Origin: Lachnospiraceae bacterium
Lineage (GTDB): Bacteria; Bacillota; Clostridia; Lachnospirales; Lachnospiraceae
DNA: 64,000 nt
Reading direction: 5' to 3'
NCBI GenBank assembly: GCA_029012365.1
Contig: JAQXLY010000056.1
Location: 1 to 64,000 of the forward strand
The position numbers were made by a program, and so were the translations under genes. The notes beneath the pieces are model-generated. The model ran no database searches and was not told the origin of the DNA. It saw only the letters and a list, made by a program, of their open reading frames with translations. Shown here one piece after another: positions 25,624 to 33,901 of the stretch (positions are counted from its first letter, which is position 1; each line of letters opens with the position of its first letter).

Positions 25624-27032
25624 CTACGCCAGAGCATTCAGCCGCTTTTCAAAGTCCGATACCGGAAGCGGTCTGTCAAACAAATAGCCCTGTGCCAGAA
25701 AACAATTATTCTCCTTTAAAATATTAACCTGCTCTGCTGTCTCCACACCTTCTGCTATGCACTCCAGTCCGAAATTCTGCGCCAGACCGATAATATGCTT
25801 CAGCATAATCTTTTTTGTACGTCCTCCTCATCATCCTTTTCCCCTACCGGCAAAAAGCTCTTATCTATTTTTAAAACCTTCCACGGCATTTCACGAATCA
25901 GATTAAGCGAAGAATAACCTACACCGAAATCATCTACAGCAACACTGAACCCCTGTTCACGCAGACCTGTCACAATATGCTTTAATTCTTTGAAATCCAC
26001 ATCTGTTGTGGTTTCCGTAAGCTCCAGTTCCAAATACTCATGCGGTACGGCATATTCATCCACAATCTTCATGACATGCTCCAACAGGTTCACATCACCG
26101 AGATGAACTCTTGACAAATTGACCGACACCTTTACTACAGGCAGTCCTTCTTCTATCCAACGCTTTATATCACGACATACATGCTCCAAAATATAAAAAT
26201 CAAGCTCACAAATCAAATGACTATGCTCCAATACCGGAATAAAGCGATACGGTAAAATCATCTCCCCGTCATGCTTCCATCTGCAAAGAGCCTCTGCTCC
26301 CACAAGACGGTAATCATCCAGCGTTACCTTCGGCTGATAGTACACTAAAAATTCTTCCTTCTCCATTGCCTCCGAAAATAAGCTCTCCACCCACTTCTCA
26401 TTCTCAATGGTCTTCATAATCTCTTCATCAAAAAAGACATACGGAACCTTTTGCACATGCTTTGCAATATTCAGTGCCATGCTGATTCTATCCATAATTT
26501 CTTCCGGTGTTTTCATACCGGCTATATCATAGTAACCCACATGTGCCCCAAGAGTTATTTTCTTTGTGCCGCGGCACTCCACCTCTATAATCGAACCACC
26601 GAGATATTCCTTTACAGGTGAAAGCTTTTCCCGACGAAACAACATTACAAAGCCATCCCCCTGTACGCGGCATACACATCCGTCATCTCCTATTTTCTCC
26701 TGTAGCCCGAGAATATAATCATTCAGGATTTCGGTGCCTTTCTCACGTCCATATTGATGATTGATTACCGAAAAGCGTTTCATATTGAACCGACATGCAA
26801 CATACTCATCAATATCCCCCGATAACACTCTTTCATCCGCATATTTAAAAAAGTAGTTCAAATTATATGTATCCAGCAATCCATCCCTGAAATTAAGCCG
26901 CTCTGCCATTTGAAGCAGACCCTGAATATCAGCCTGCTCCTGTTTATCTTTAGAAGGAATTTTCTTAAAAGCGTCCTGCAGCTTCTGCATGTAGTTCTGC
27001 ATTGTAACCACATTAGAGATGCTCTCCTCCAT
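25624..27032 (-). pseudogene. Degenerate GGDEF plus EAL domain protein, split by a frameshift
   Basis: Start at 27032 (AAGGAGG 8 nt upstream). Residues about 60-190 are a GGDEF-like domain whose signature is degenerate (RVQGDGFVMLF). The EAL domain follows with GAEALCRW, VNLSRVHL, LELELTETT, VDDFGVGYSSL and LKIDKSF. At about 25806-25811 the frame runs into a stop after VQKRLC, while the next frame continues the domain with LAQNFGLECIAEGVET and QGYLFDRPLP to 25624. A run of six A residues where seven would keep frame marks the break. The shift removes the metal-binding EGVE segment. It is a true mutation, a phase switch by slippage, or a sequence error. Confidence 0.82.
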
Positions 27033-27182
27033 CTTATCAGCCTCCTTCCTTTTTATCATACCACATTATGAATTATTTGTCCACAAAATCAACTACTATT
27101 GTAAAATTTCATCTTCAAGAGTCTATAACAGAATTAATTTACAGACATTTTTACATTATACACCTCCTTACGAAACTTTTTA

Positions 27183-27209
27183 TCGAATAGGACTTAATTT
27201 CCTATTCGA
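27183..27209. repeat. Perfect 9-bp inverted repeat upstream of the EAL gene's 5' neighbour terminator
   Basis: TCGAATAGG (27183-27191) and CCTATTCGA (27201-27209) flank a 9-nt loop. It sits between the terminator of the SPFH operon and the EAL gene start, so it could be an operator for the latter. The rest of 27033-27210 shows only a TATAAT-like element with no convincing -35. Confidence 0.5.
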
Positions 27210-27211
27210 CA

Positions 27212-27252
27212 AAAAATCACACTGCCGTAATAAAAAATTACAGCAGTGTGAA
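27212..27252 (-). terminator. Intrinsic terminator of the SPFH/RHH operon
   Basis: TCACACTGC-GTAAT pairs with ATTAC-GCAGTGTGA around TTTTTT, followed by TTTTTTG on the minus strand, 12 bp past the ribbon-helix-helix gene. Confidence 0.85.
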
Positions 27253-27263
27253 ATCCGAAATTA

Positions 27264-27527
27264 TTATTTTTTTCTTTTCTGCTTAACACATTCGGCCAGT
27301 AAATACTCAATCTGCCCGTTAACGGAACGAAAGTCCTCTTCCGCCCATGCGGCAAGCTCCTCCCAAAGAGAGGCCGAAAGTCTTAACGGAACCTGTTTCT
27401 TTGCTTTCTCCTTTTCCTTTAACTCTCTTTCCTTTTTCCGCACCTCTGCTTCCATGGCGGCAAGGTGCTCTAAACGTTTCTTAAGCGCAGCTTCCCTTTC
27501 CTCCGTTGTCAGCACTTTTTCACTCAT
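27264..27527 (-). CDS. Small coiled-coil protein with C-terminal ribbon-helix-helix domain
   Basis: 87 residues. Residues 8-48 are a highly charged helix (EREAALKKRLEHLAAMEAEV and on). Residues 49-80 (VPLRLSASLWEELAAWAEED then RSVNGQIEYLL) resemble an Arc/MetJ ribbon-helix-helix DNA-binding unit. The ATG directly follows the SPFH stop (TAA-ATG), so it is translationally coupled. Such RHH proteins often accompany SPFH genes in Lachnospiraceae. It may autoregulate via the palindrome at 28591-28609; this is inference. Confidence 0.65.
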   Translation of the reverse strand: MSEKVLTTEEREAALKKRLEHLAAMEAEVRKKERELKEKEKAKKQVPLRLSASLWEELAAWAEEDFRSVNGQIEYLLAECVKQKRKK

Positions 27528-28559
27528 TTAATAGATAGAGCCGCTGTTTACAATCGGCTGGGCATCCTTGTTGCCGCAAAGAACTACGAGGAGGTTGCTT
27601 ACCATGGCTGCCTTTCTCTCCTCATCCAACACCACAATTTCTTCCTCTCCGAGCTGGTCGATTGCCATCTTTACCATGCTGACCGCACCCTCTACAATCT
27701 TCTGTCTGGCTGCAATGATAGCTACCGCCTGCTGTCTTTGAAGCATAGCCGCTGCAATCTCCTCGGAATAAGCAAGGTGGGTAATACGCACATCAATAAT
27801 CTCAAGTCCTGCCTCTGCCACACGTGCCTGAAGCTCCGTCTCCATCTGCTCGGCAATCTCGTTGCTGCTGCCGCGGAGAGTCTTTTCCTCCGTATCCTCC
27901 TCCATTGTATCATACGGATAAAGTCTCGCAATATTACGGATTACGGAATCACACTGGGTCGACAGAAACTGTTCAAAATTCTCCACATTAAATACTGCTG
28001 CCGTCGGGTCTGCCACCTTCCAGATAACATTGGCACCGATAATAATCGGATTACCCAGAATGTCATTTACCTTCTGACGTGCATTGTTTAAGGTTCTGGT
28101 ACGAAGTGAAATCTTCTTTGTCGGAACGCCGACCGTTACATTTGCCGATTGGGCTCCGTTTGTTACATTTACGGATGCACTCTGGACTCCCGCACCGGTA
28201 TTCGTCTTTGCCGGACCTACAGCACTGCAGAACGGATTCACATAATAAAAACCGGGCTCCTTCACCGTACCGTAATACTTACCGAACAGGGTAAATACCA
28301 TTGCCTGATTCGGCTGTAAAATGTGAAAGCCACTGCTAAAAATACTCATACCGACTATACCAAGAATTCCTACTACCAGTAATGCCACTCCGATACTAAT
28401 CGGAACAGCTCCCTTTTCTGTACTCTTTACCATGAAAACGATTCCGAATACGAATGCTGCCACATCCAGAATCCATCCAAGCAGGTCAAGTAACAGATAC
28501 AACCCGCCGGACTTTGTCTTTGCTTTCTTTTCCTGTACAACACGAATGCTATGTTCCAT
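27528..28559 (-). CDS. SPFH (band 7/stomatin-like) domain membrane protein
   Basis: About 343 residues from the ATG at 28559 (GGAGGAG upstream). Two membrane segments at about 20-65, then an SPFH domain: HILQPNQAMVFTLFGKYYGTVKEPGFYYVNPF, NPIIIGANVIWKVADPTAAVFNV, and LEIIDVRITHLAYSEEIAAAMLQRQQA. It ends in a helical scaffold region. SPFH proteins form membrane microdomains or cages involved in envelope stress and protease control. It heads a two-gene operon with the RHH protein, under a promoter carrying a perfect operator. Confidence 0.88.
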   Translation of the reverse strand: MEHSIRVVQEKKAKTKSGGLYLLLDLLGWILDVAAFVFGIVFMVKSTEKGAVPISIGVALLVVGILGIVGMSIFSSGFHILQPNQAMVFTLFGKYYGTVKEPGFYYVNPFCSAVGPAKTNTGAGVQSASVNVTNGAQSANVTVGVPTKKISLRTRTLNNARQKVNDILGNPIIIGANVIWKVADPTAAVFNVENFEQFLSTQCDSVIRNIARLYPYDTMEEDTEEKTLRGSSNEIAEQMETELQARVAEAGLEIIDVRITHLAYSEEIAAAMLQRQQAVAIIAARQKIVEGAVSMVKMAIDQLGEEEIVVLDEERKAAMVSNLLVVLCGNKDAQPIVNSGSIY

Positions 28560-28590
28560 ACTATACTCCTCCGTTTCATAGATATTTATA

Positions 28591-28609
28591 TGATATCTTT
28601 TTGATATCA
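28591..28609. promoter_or_regulatory. Perfect operator palindrome at the SPFH promoter
   Basis: TGATATC and GATATCA flank TTTTT, forming a perfect 7-5-7 palindrome over the predicted start point. This is a strong repressor-site candidate. The binding protein is unknown; the co-transcribed RHH protein is one possibility. Confidence 0.7.
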
Positions 28610-28611
28610 CT

Positions 28612-28640
28612 ATCGTAGCATAGTGTTTTCTGTATGTCAA
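28612..28640 (-). promoter_or_regulatory. SPFH operon promoter
   Basis: TTGACA (28640-28635), 17-bp spacer, TACGAT (28617-28612). The operator lies immediately downstream of the -10. Confidence 0.75.
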
Positions 28641-28738
28641 GCACTTTTTTCCATAATTTACCCGTCATCCACAAACGGAATCGACGTTAGTGTATCAGCA
28701 AACAAGTTTAACCATTATCTTCCAATCCGTATCCCTTC

Positions 28739-29755
28739 TCACTCTTCTCTCTGTTTAATTATGCACTCCGACGTATCCGAAGAAATATCATAATACCAAA
28801 TATCATAGCTTAGATACCCCCTCATAAATACACCCTCTTCATAGGCTTCCATAGCATACCATGCATAGCCGGGCAGCTCTGCCAGCATATACTCCTGCTC
28901 CTCTTCCTTCCCTAAATTCTTTTTCCAAAGATAGTTGTTCCATGGATAATATATCTCGCCCTCAAAAATCGTGGCTGTAAGACCGCTACGTCCCGTCAAC
29001 CGCTTTAGCTGCCCCTCCGGGGTAACTTCAAAATAGCCTTCCTTTGCGGTATCCGCCTTCTCTTTTATAAAAATGCAGATACCGTCGCCATAGAATTTCA
29101 GTCCGCTATAATCCGAGATTTTTTTCAATTCTTCTTTTCCGGGCTCTGTACAGTATATGCCCTTATCCGTCATAAGATATATGCAATCCCTTGCTACCAC
29201 TGCATCCCTTACATCCTCATCTTCCTGATGGAACAACAATTTTGGCTCTGTTTCACTCGAAATCTTTTGTGCATACAAATACTCCAAAGTGTAACTGCTT
29301 TCTTCCTTTTCTTTTGCTTTTGTCTCTCTTGCAATCCAGTAAACAATATCTCCGCAGCAATCAATAAAGGTAAAATTTTTTGCAGGGATTCGAAACAACT
29401 CCAACAAATCATCTTCTACAATCCGGTAAACTGCATTTTCAACAATATAGTAAACTCCGGTGCCGGTTTTCTTTAGTTTCCCTTCTGCCTCTTCTATCAT
29501 CAGTATCTCCTTTGTTTCCAGATGATAACTGCACAAGGCATTTTCTTTAAGGACATCACAATAGTACAACCGTCCGTCGGATACCGCTAAATTCTCTTGT
29601 CCGGAGAGTGTAAATAAATCACGTTCTCCATCCGTCTGATTAAAATCGGTATAATACTCCAAAATAAAAGCAAGGCACAATAAAACAACCACCCCAATAA
29701 TACTCCACAGAAGAAGCTTTTTCCCTTTCACTCCGTACTTGTTATTCACTTCCAT
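28739..29755 (-). CDS. Membrane-anchored beta-propeller-like protein (DUF5050-like)
   Basis: 338 residues. An N-terminal membrane anchor at about 12-34 (LLLWSIIGVVVLLCLAFILE) is followed by repeated short strands of the DGRLYYCDV, GTGVYYIVENAVYRIV and GDIVYWIA kind, as in DUF5050 beta-propellers outside the membrane. No enzymatic motif. It follows the ABC ATPase gene by 106 bp on the same strand and may belong to the same transcription unit as the peptide/ABC system, though it could have its own promoter in the gap. Function unknown. Confidence 0.6.
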   Translation of the reverse strand: MEVNNKYGVKGKKLLLWSIIGVVVLLCLAFILEYYTDFNQTDGERDLFTLSGQENLAVSDGRLYYCDVLKENALCSYHLETKEILMIEEAEGKLKKTGTGVYYIVENAVYRIVEDDLLELFRIPAKNFTFIDCCGDIVYWIARETKAKEKEESSYTLEYLYAQKISSETEPKLLFHQEDEDVRDAVVARDCIYLMTDKGIYCTEPGKEELKKISDYSGLKFYGDGICIFIKEKADTAKEGYFEVTPEGQLKRLTGRSGLTATIFEGEIYYPWNNYLWKKNLGKEEEQEYMLAELPGYAWYAMEAYEEGVFMRGYLSYDIWYYDISSDTSECIIKQREE

Positions 29756-29861
29756 GTATCCTCTCTAAACTTAACCTCATTGTAGCAAGGCATCTCTTCC
29801 ATCTTCCGTTTACATTTCTTATATGTATTACAATCAAGTAGCTTTTTTTAACAAGTTATTT

Positions 29862-30530
29862 CTATTCCTCAATCAATATCCCGTCATCTATCCGAAACAC
29901 ACGGTCTGCCCGCTTTGCTATTTCCGGTGCATGTGTTATCATTACAAGCGTTCCGTCAAATCTCTTAATGGTACTTACCAGAAGCTGAATTACCTCCTCT
30001 GCTGCCTCTTTATCAAGGTTTCCGGTCGGTTCGTCCGCAAGAATCAGTTCCGGATGATTGACTAAGGCTCTTCCGATTGCCACTCTCTGCTGTTGTCCTC
30101 CGGAAAGCTGGGACGGAAAATGATGCAGACGTTCTGTAATCCCAAGTGCTTCCGCAAGTTCGTCCACATACTCCTTTTCGATTTTACGTTTATCCAAAAG
30201 AGTCGGCATCACCAGATTCTCATATGCCGTCATAATCGGTATCAGCTGATAATTCTGGAAAATAAACCCAATCTTTCTTCTGCGGATTTCTGCCAGCTTC
30301 TCATCGGAGTTCTTATAAAGCTCCTCTTCCCCTATAAATACTTTGCCACCGGTAGGGCGGTCCAGACCGCCGCACAGATTAAGAAGCGTACTCTTTCCGG
30401 ACCCGCTGGCTCCCACCACTGCCACAAACTCTCCCTTTTCCACGGAAAAGCTGCAATCCCGCAACGCTCTTACATCCACATCTCCCTGATGATATACTCT
30501 CGATAATCCTTCGGTTCTTAAAATAGACAT
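29862..30530 (-). CDS. MacB/LolD-type ABC transporter ATP-binding protein
   Basis: 222 residues. Walker A GASGSGKST, Q-loop FIFQNYQLIP, signature LSGGQQQR, Walker B LILADEPTGNLD, and the H-loop in MITHAPEIA. Partner of the FtsX-type permease 18 bp upstream. This subgroup drives mechanotransmission: export of peptides or lipoproteins, or removal of membrane-active peptides, rather than classical import. GGGAAGGA precedes the ATG. Confidence 0.94.
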   Translation of the reverse strand: MSILRTEGLSRVYHQGDVDVRALRDCSFSVEKGEFVAVVGASGSGKSTLLNLCGGLDRPTGGKVFIGEEELYKNSDEKLAEIRRRKIGFIFQNYQLIPIMTAYENLVMPTLLDKRKIEKEYVDELAEALGITERLHHFPSQLSGGQQQRVAIGRALVNHPELILADEPTGNLDKEAAEEVIQLLVSTIKRFDGTLVMITHAPEIAKRADRVFRIDDGILIEE

Positions 30531-30548
30531 ATATATTTCCTTCCCTTC

Positions 30549-32504
30549 TTATGCTTTTTGTTCCAATTCACGCAGGACCTGTCTTGAAGCAAACCATGTA
30601 GCTCCCATAGTAACACCGAATACAATTACAACCAGAATAAGTACCTCTGCTACCGGATACAACTTAAAACCATCCTCTAACCATTGTCCACCATACAATT
30701 CTACCTGGTAGTAATACACTCCAAGACTTACGATTACGTTTACAGGTACAATCACAAAGGAGCTACGTAACGACTGTAAAAACATCACCTTACGAATCAT
30801 TGATATGGAGGCTCCCAACGCATAAAGCTTTCGCAATTCCTCAACCTTTTCCATATAATAGAAGGCAAAATAACAGAACAGAAACACCACCGCCGACAGC
30901 AAAGGTACAAATATATCTGCAAACAACGCAATCCGCGTATCATGATTCAACTCATCCCGCGAATTTCCTATACACTGTTTATCTTCTACCAGTTTTACCC
31001 CCGGCACCGCTTCTTCCACCGACTTTGCCACTGTTTCATACGCATCCAGCAAAACCACCGTAACCTCCCGTAGCGGTTCCTCCGATTCTTCAGCTACCGT
31101 CTCTACCTTAAGTCCCTGCAGTTCGTAAAGTATTTCCAGTTCTTCCTTTGAAAAGCTCACCCCCTCTTTTCTTACCGTATAAGTTGTCGCCTTTGCGTCG
31201 ACTCTTCCATCCTGCATATAAACATCCTGTGCCATAACCAATTCCGACATCAGCCGAAACGCAAATACCGTAATAAGAATCATTCCTACTTGACGTCCTT
31301 TTAATCGTTTTCCTTCCAATCCTGAGTACCACCAAAGCGGATGCTTCACTTTAAGAACCTTCGGTTTCTTCAAACGAACCAAATTCTCCCCCGTGCTTAC
31401 TGTCTCCTCTAATAACGTAATCGGTGTCTCCCTTAACAAATGATGCAGTGCCGGTAGCTGTAACAATACCAATGCCGCAACAATTCCAAGTGACACATAC
31501 AGCAAGCAGGCCCACCCGATACCATCTATCGCCGCCGTGTTCGTAATCGTTAAAAGATTTTCCACGCTTTCCACCAACAGCACAAATAAAAAGCCAATCA
31601 CTGTTCCGATTCCGCCGGAGCACAATATCCTTGCGGTCACCATGGCAGTAATCTGAAATTTATTAGCTCCCAACGTTCGGTAAACACCGATGATTTTCCT
31701 GTCATCCTGTAAAATCAGGTAGATGACTGCCATAAGACATACTCCCAAATATACCGTCACGCGTATCGCCCAGGAAAGCACCCACTCCCAATCATATTCC
31801 CTATGAAACACTTCCGGATAAGCAACACTAGAAATGGTTCCATACTTGTCGAACATTTGACGAAGTACATCTTCATGAGAAATAAAATCTTTGTAAATAT
31901 TTTGTATAAAAACATCATAGCACCGTTCTTCCCCCCTCAGGTCACCGGTCAATGTATTAAAATCCTCTTCGTTCAAAAATGCATATTCGTCTGTAAACAG
32001 ACAAACACCCTTTACCACTCCGGATACCACGGCATCCACCTGTTTTTCTTCTTCTCCCACCTTTACCGTTATCCGGAGCACTTCTCCCTGCTCCGGTTGA
32101 CGCTTTCCGATTGCAACTGTATCCGTCAACACAATCTCCCCCGGTCCCGGTGGTTCTCCGTATAAATAGTTGAACTTCCAGGTGTCCGGTACATCGTAAG
32201 AAACCACAGACGCTACACCTGTAGGACCCGACAACACCTCAGCCACTTCCACCGGCTGCACCAAGGTGATTTCCTCATGTTGCTCTAAAAAAGTGATTCC
32301 CTCTGACGGACACTTACAGATTTTCGCAGAAAACCCATAGTTCTCACTTCTCGAATCATTTACAAGCTCCCATTCATTCGCATCTGCTCTCATCACTGCG
32401 CTAACCAGCATCGCCACAAAGGCTGCAATTCCAATAATCAAAAACATCTGCTTCTTTATGTTCTGGGTAAAGGTCCGCTTTATATATAAACGAATGTAAT
32501 TCAT
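30549..32504 (-). CDS. FtsX-type ABC transporter permease
   Basis: About 651 residues from the ATG at 32504 (TAGGAG 8 nt upstream; a GTG at 32513 is too close to that site). One N-terminal membrane helix, a large extracytoplasmic MacB-like domain (about 45-235) and three FtsX helices (about 250-360). A second FtsX-like helix set occurs near 540-650, so it has a duplicated layout in one chain, like BceB and VexP-type permeases. Its tail overlaps no other gene; the His-rich protein ends 12 bp upstream. Likely substrate is a peptide. Confidence 0.88.
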   Translation of the reverse strand: MNYIRLYIKRTFTQNIKKQMFLIIGIAAFVAMLVSAVMRADANEWELVNDSRSENYGFSAKICKCPSEGITFLEQHEEITLVQPVEVAEVLSGPTGVASVVSYDVPDTWKFNYLYGEPPGPGEIVLTDTVAIGKRQPEQGEVLRITVKVGEEEKQVDAVVSGVVKGVCLFTDEYAFLNEEDFNTLTGDLRGEERCYDVFIQNIYKDFISHEDVLRQMFDKYGTISSVAYPEVFHREYDWEWVLSWAIRVTVYLGVCLMAVIYLILQDDRKIIGVYRTLGANKFQITAMVTARILCSGGIGTVIGFLFVLLVESVENLLTITNTAAIDGIGWACLLYVSLGIVAALVLLQLPALHHLLRETPITLLEETVSTGENLVRLKKPKVLKVKHPLWWYSGLEGKRLKGRQVGMILITVFAFRLMSELVMAQDVYMQDGRVDAKATTYTVRKEGVSFSKEELEILYELQGLKVETVAEESEEPLREVTVVLLDAYETVAKSVEEAVPGVKLVEDKQCIGNSRDELNHDTRIALFADIFVPLLSAVVFLFCYFAFYYMEKVEELRKLYALGASISMIRKVMFLQSLRSSFVIVPVNVIVSLGVYYYQVELYGGQWLEDGFKLYPVAEVLILVVIVFGVTMGATWFASRQVLRELEQKA

Positions 32505-32515
32505 CTTTTTCACTC

Positions 32516-33070
32516 CTATTCATGCTCATGAGAATGCCCGTCATGATGACTTTCTTTCTTGCGAAGCTGTTCTATAATAGTCTCGACATCTCCGTTAAAG
32601 AAACAGGAATGGTTCACTTTATCCTCGCTTACTTTCCACCAAATTCCAAGAAAACGCTCCACTTCCTGTTTCCCTTCTAAATGAACCCGTTCCGTCGGTA
32701 ATACACCATCTTCATAACTTAGCTCATATAAAATGGTATACGGAATTGCTCCTTCCATGTCACGCTTCCCAAGCTCTACATAAAAAAGCTCACATTTTCC
32801 CTTATGGTCGCGTATTATTTGTCGTCTCTGTACCGCCTCATTCTCCTGGAGTGTGGAATAATATGCTTCCGAAACATACTTTTTTCTTTTTTCCACCACA
32901 TCTTCATTATTCTCGTATGTAAATCCGTATTGCAATGAAAGATTCCTCTTTACTACAAAATACGGAATCCGGCTACAGCCGTACAAAACCGCCCCAATCG
33001 CTACAACAATTATTACGATCCGAAAGATTTTCCGAAGTCCTGCGTTTCCTTTTCGTTCCACTCGTTCCAT
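32516..33070 (-). CDS. Membrane-anchored protein with His-rich C-terminus
   Basis: About 184 residues from the ATG at 33070 (AAGGAG 7 nt upstream). A basic N-terminus and one membrane segment (IFRIVIIVVAIGAVLYGCSRI), then an extracytoplasmic domain without recognised family. The last 14 residues, KKESHHDGHSHEHE, are strongly His-rich and could bind Zn, Ni or Cu. It is between the Cys-rich secreted protein and the ABC permease, so it may act in export, immunity or metal loading. No homologue recognised. Confidence 0.6.
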   Translation of the reverse strand: MERVERKGNAGLRKIFRIVIIVVAIGAVLYGCSRIPYFVVKRNLSLQYGFTYENNEDVVEKRKKYVSEAYYSTLQENEAVQRRQIIRDHKGKCELFYVELGKRDMEGAIPYTILYELSYEDGVLPTERVHLEGKQEVERFLGIWWKVSEDKVNHSCFFNGDVETIIEQLRKKESHHDGHSHEHE

Positions 33071-33125
33071 CGTTTTTCTCCTTCTCATTTCGCAGGGAGC
33101 AAAAGCTCCCCACGAAAATAGTCCC

Positions 33126-33524
33126 TTACCTCAGATAGGTAACATAACTCCCCGCTCCATTGCACCAGCTCTCATCATAGCCACCGCAACTGCTGTGACA
33201 AATCTCGTGCCCGTGTAACACTCCAGGGTTACCCAGATTCAATCCACATAAGTCACACAATTCCGTACAACTGTACAAATTCTGGGTTGTTGTACATGTC
33301 TTTCTGTCCCATGGTAAGCCATATTTGTGTACAGATTTTCTGTAACCCACATAACTTCCCGTGCACTTATATACATAGTTGTGATAGCCGTTTGCTGCAT
33401 TTGCCGGGCATCCCTTATTTGGCGAAGTTACTGCCAGTGCCGAAGCCGGAGCTGCCATCATTACCGTTGCTGCCAGTACCATTGCTACTGTAGCAATTTT
33501 CTGACCTAATTTTAATGTTCGCAT
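33126..33524 (-). CDS. Secreted Cys-rich protein of unknown family
   Basis: 132 residues. A clear Sec signal peptide (residues 1-30, basic start, hydrophobic core VAMVLAATVMMAAP, cleavage after ASALA) leaves a mature part of about 100 residues with nine Cys. Motifs are CTELCDLCG and HGHEICHSSCG, which look like metal- or disulfide-rich sites, and a C-terminal WCNGAGSYVTYLR. GAAGGAGG precedes the ATG. It follows the 18-residue peptide gene by 190 bp and precedes the His-rich protein and ABC transporter. It could be an effector or bacteriocin-like protein; nothing proves it. Confidence 0.6.
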   Translation of the reverse strand: MRTLKLGQKIATVAMVLAATVMMAAPASALAVTSPNKGCPANAANGYHNYVYKCTGSYVGYRKSVHKYGLPWDRKTCTTTQNLYSCTELCDLCGLNLGNPGVLHGHEICHSSCGGYDESWCNGAGSYVTYLR

Positions 33525-33621
33525 TTCTTTACCTCCTTCAATTCAATTTTTTTGCTTTACAACATCCGAAAGAAGCAGTATACTATGCTCGAGCACTCCT
33601 TTACGGGTGTTTTGGGGTCGG

Positions 33622-33656
33622 CTTCCGGTCTCCCCTGCGCATAGTGTGACCGGAAG
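33622..33656. repeat. Hairpin between the small peptide and Cys-rich genes
   Basis: CTTCCGGTC (33622-33630) and GACCGGAAG (33648-33656) form a perfect 9-bp stem. Together with the hairpin at 33661-33715 it lies in the spacer of the peptide operon and has no T-run on the minus strand, so it looks more like an RNA-processing or stability element than a full terminator. Confidence 0.55.
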
Positions 33657-33660
33657 TCTT

Positions 33661-33713
33661 TTATATATCACAAACAGCCTGTCCGCACAAGGCAGGCAAG
33701 CTGTTGAAATATA
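33661..33713. repeat. Second hairpin behind the small peptide gene
   Basis: ATATAT, AACAG and CCTG on the left pair in order with CAGG, CTGTT and ATATAT on the right, with bulges. It begins at the stop codon of the 18-residue peptide and may partially terminate or stabilise its RNA. Confidence 0.45.
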
Positions 33714-33770
33714 TCATTTTCCCTTTCCTTTTCCAAGTAACCATTCTAACCATTCGTCCCAAAAATCCAT
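33714..33770 (-). CDS. 18-residue Trp-rich peptide, candidate signal or leaderless bacteriocin
   Basis: The ATG at 33770 has an ideal AGGAGGTG site 8 nt upstream and opens a frame of 18 codons, MDFWDEWLEWLLGKGKGK, ending in TGA. The peptide has three Trp, an acidic amphipathic first half and a basic Gly-Lys tail, and no Cys, so it is not a thiolactone AgrD type. A good promoter (33830-33858) preceded by LytTR-like direct repeats lies 53 nt upstream of the start codon. It sits directly behind the kinase gene of a LytTR system. Too short for standard gene finders. Identity as a signal is inference. Confidence 0.6.
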   Translation of the reverse strand: MDFWDEWLEWLLGKGKGK

Positions 33771-33829
33771 ATATTCTTCACCTCCTGTTTCCTTTTTTTT
33801 ACAAAATACATATTTTTCTTTTCAATAAT

Positions 33830-33858
33830 AGTTTAACAGAGTAATATATGAAATTCAA
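33830..33858 (-). promoter_or_regulatory. Promoter of the 18-residue peptide gene
   Basis: TTGAAT (33858-33853), exactly 17 bp, TAAACT (33835-33830). Predicted start near 33823, giving a short leader to the ATG at 33770. The direct repeats end 3 bp upstream of the -35. Confidence 0.65.
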
Positions 33859-33861
33859 CAA

Positions 33862-33901
33862 TAAGTCCGTGAGCGGTCGTTTAAGTCCGTGAACGGTCAT
33901 T
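33862..33901 (-). promoter_or_regulatory. Two 20-bp direct repeats, candidate LytTR response-regulator site
   Basis: Forward units taagtccgtgagcggtcgtt (33862-33881) and taagtccgtgaacggtcatt (33882-33901) agree at 18 of 20 positions with a 20-bp period. LytTR regulators such as AgrA and ComE bind paired direct repeats about 21 bp apart just upstream of the -35. These lie at exactly that place and overlap the end of the kinase gene. Confidence 0.65.

Noticed and set aside
25800..25812. Classical programmed -1 frameshift site in the EAL gene
   Set aside because: The phase of the A-run (CAA AAA AGA) does not give the standard X XXY YYZ pairing in the original frame; simple loss of one A is the better explanation.
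31351..31623. Possible extra gene on the minus strand inside the FtsX permease region
   Set aside because: It is an alternative frame of the permease without its own ribosome site; the permease frame carries the family motifs.
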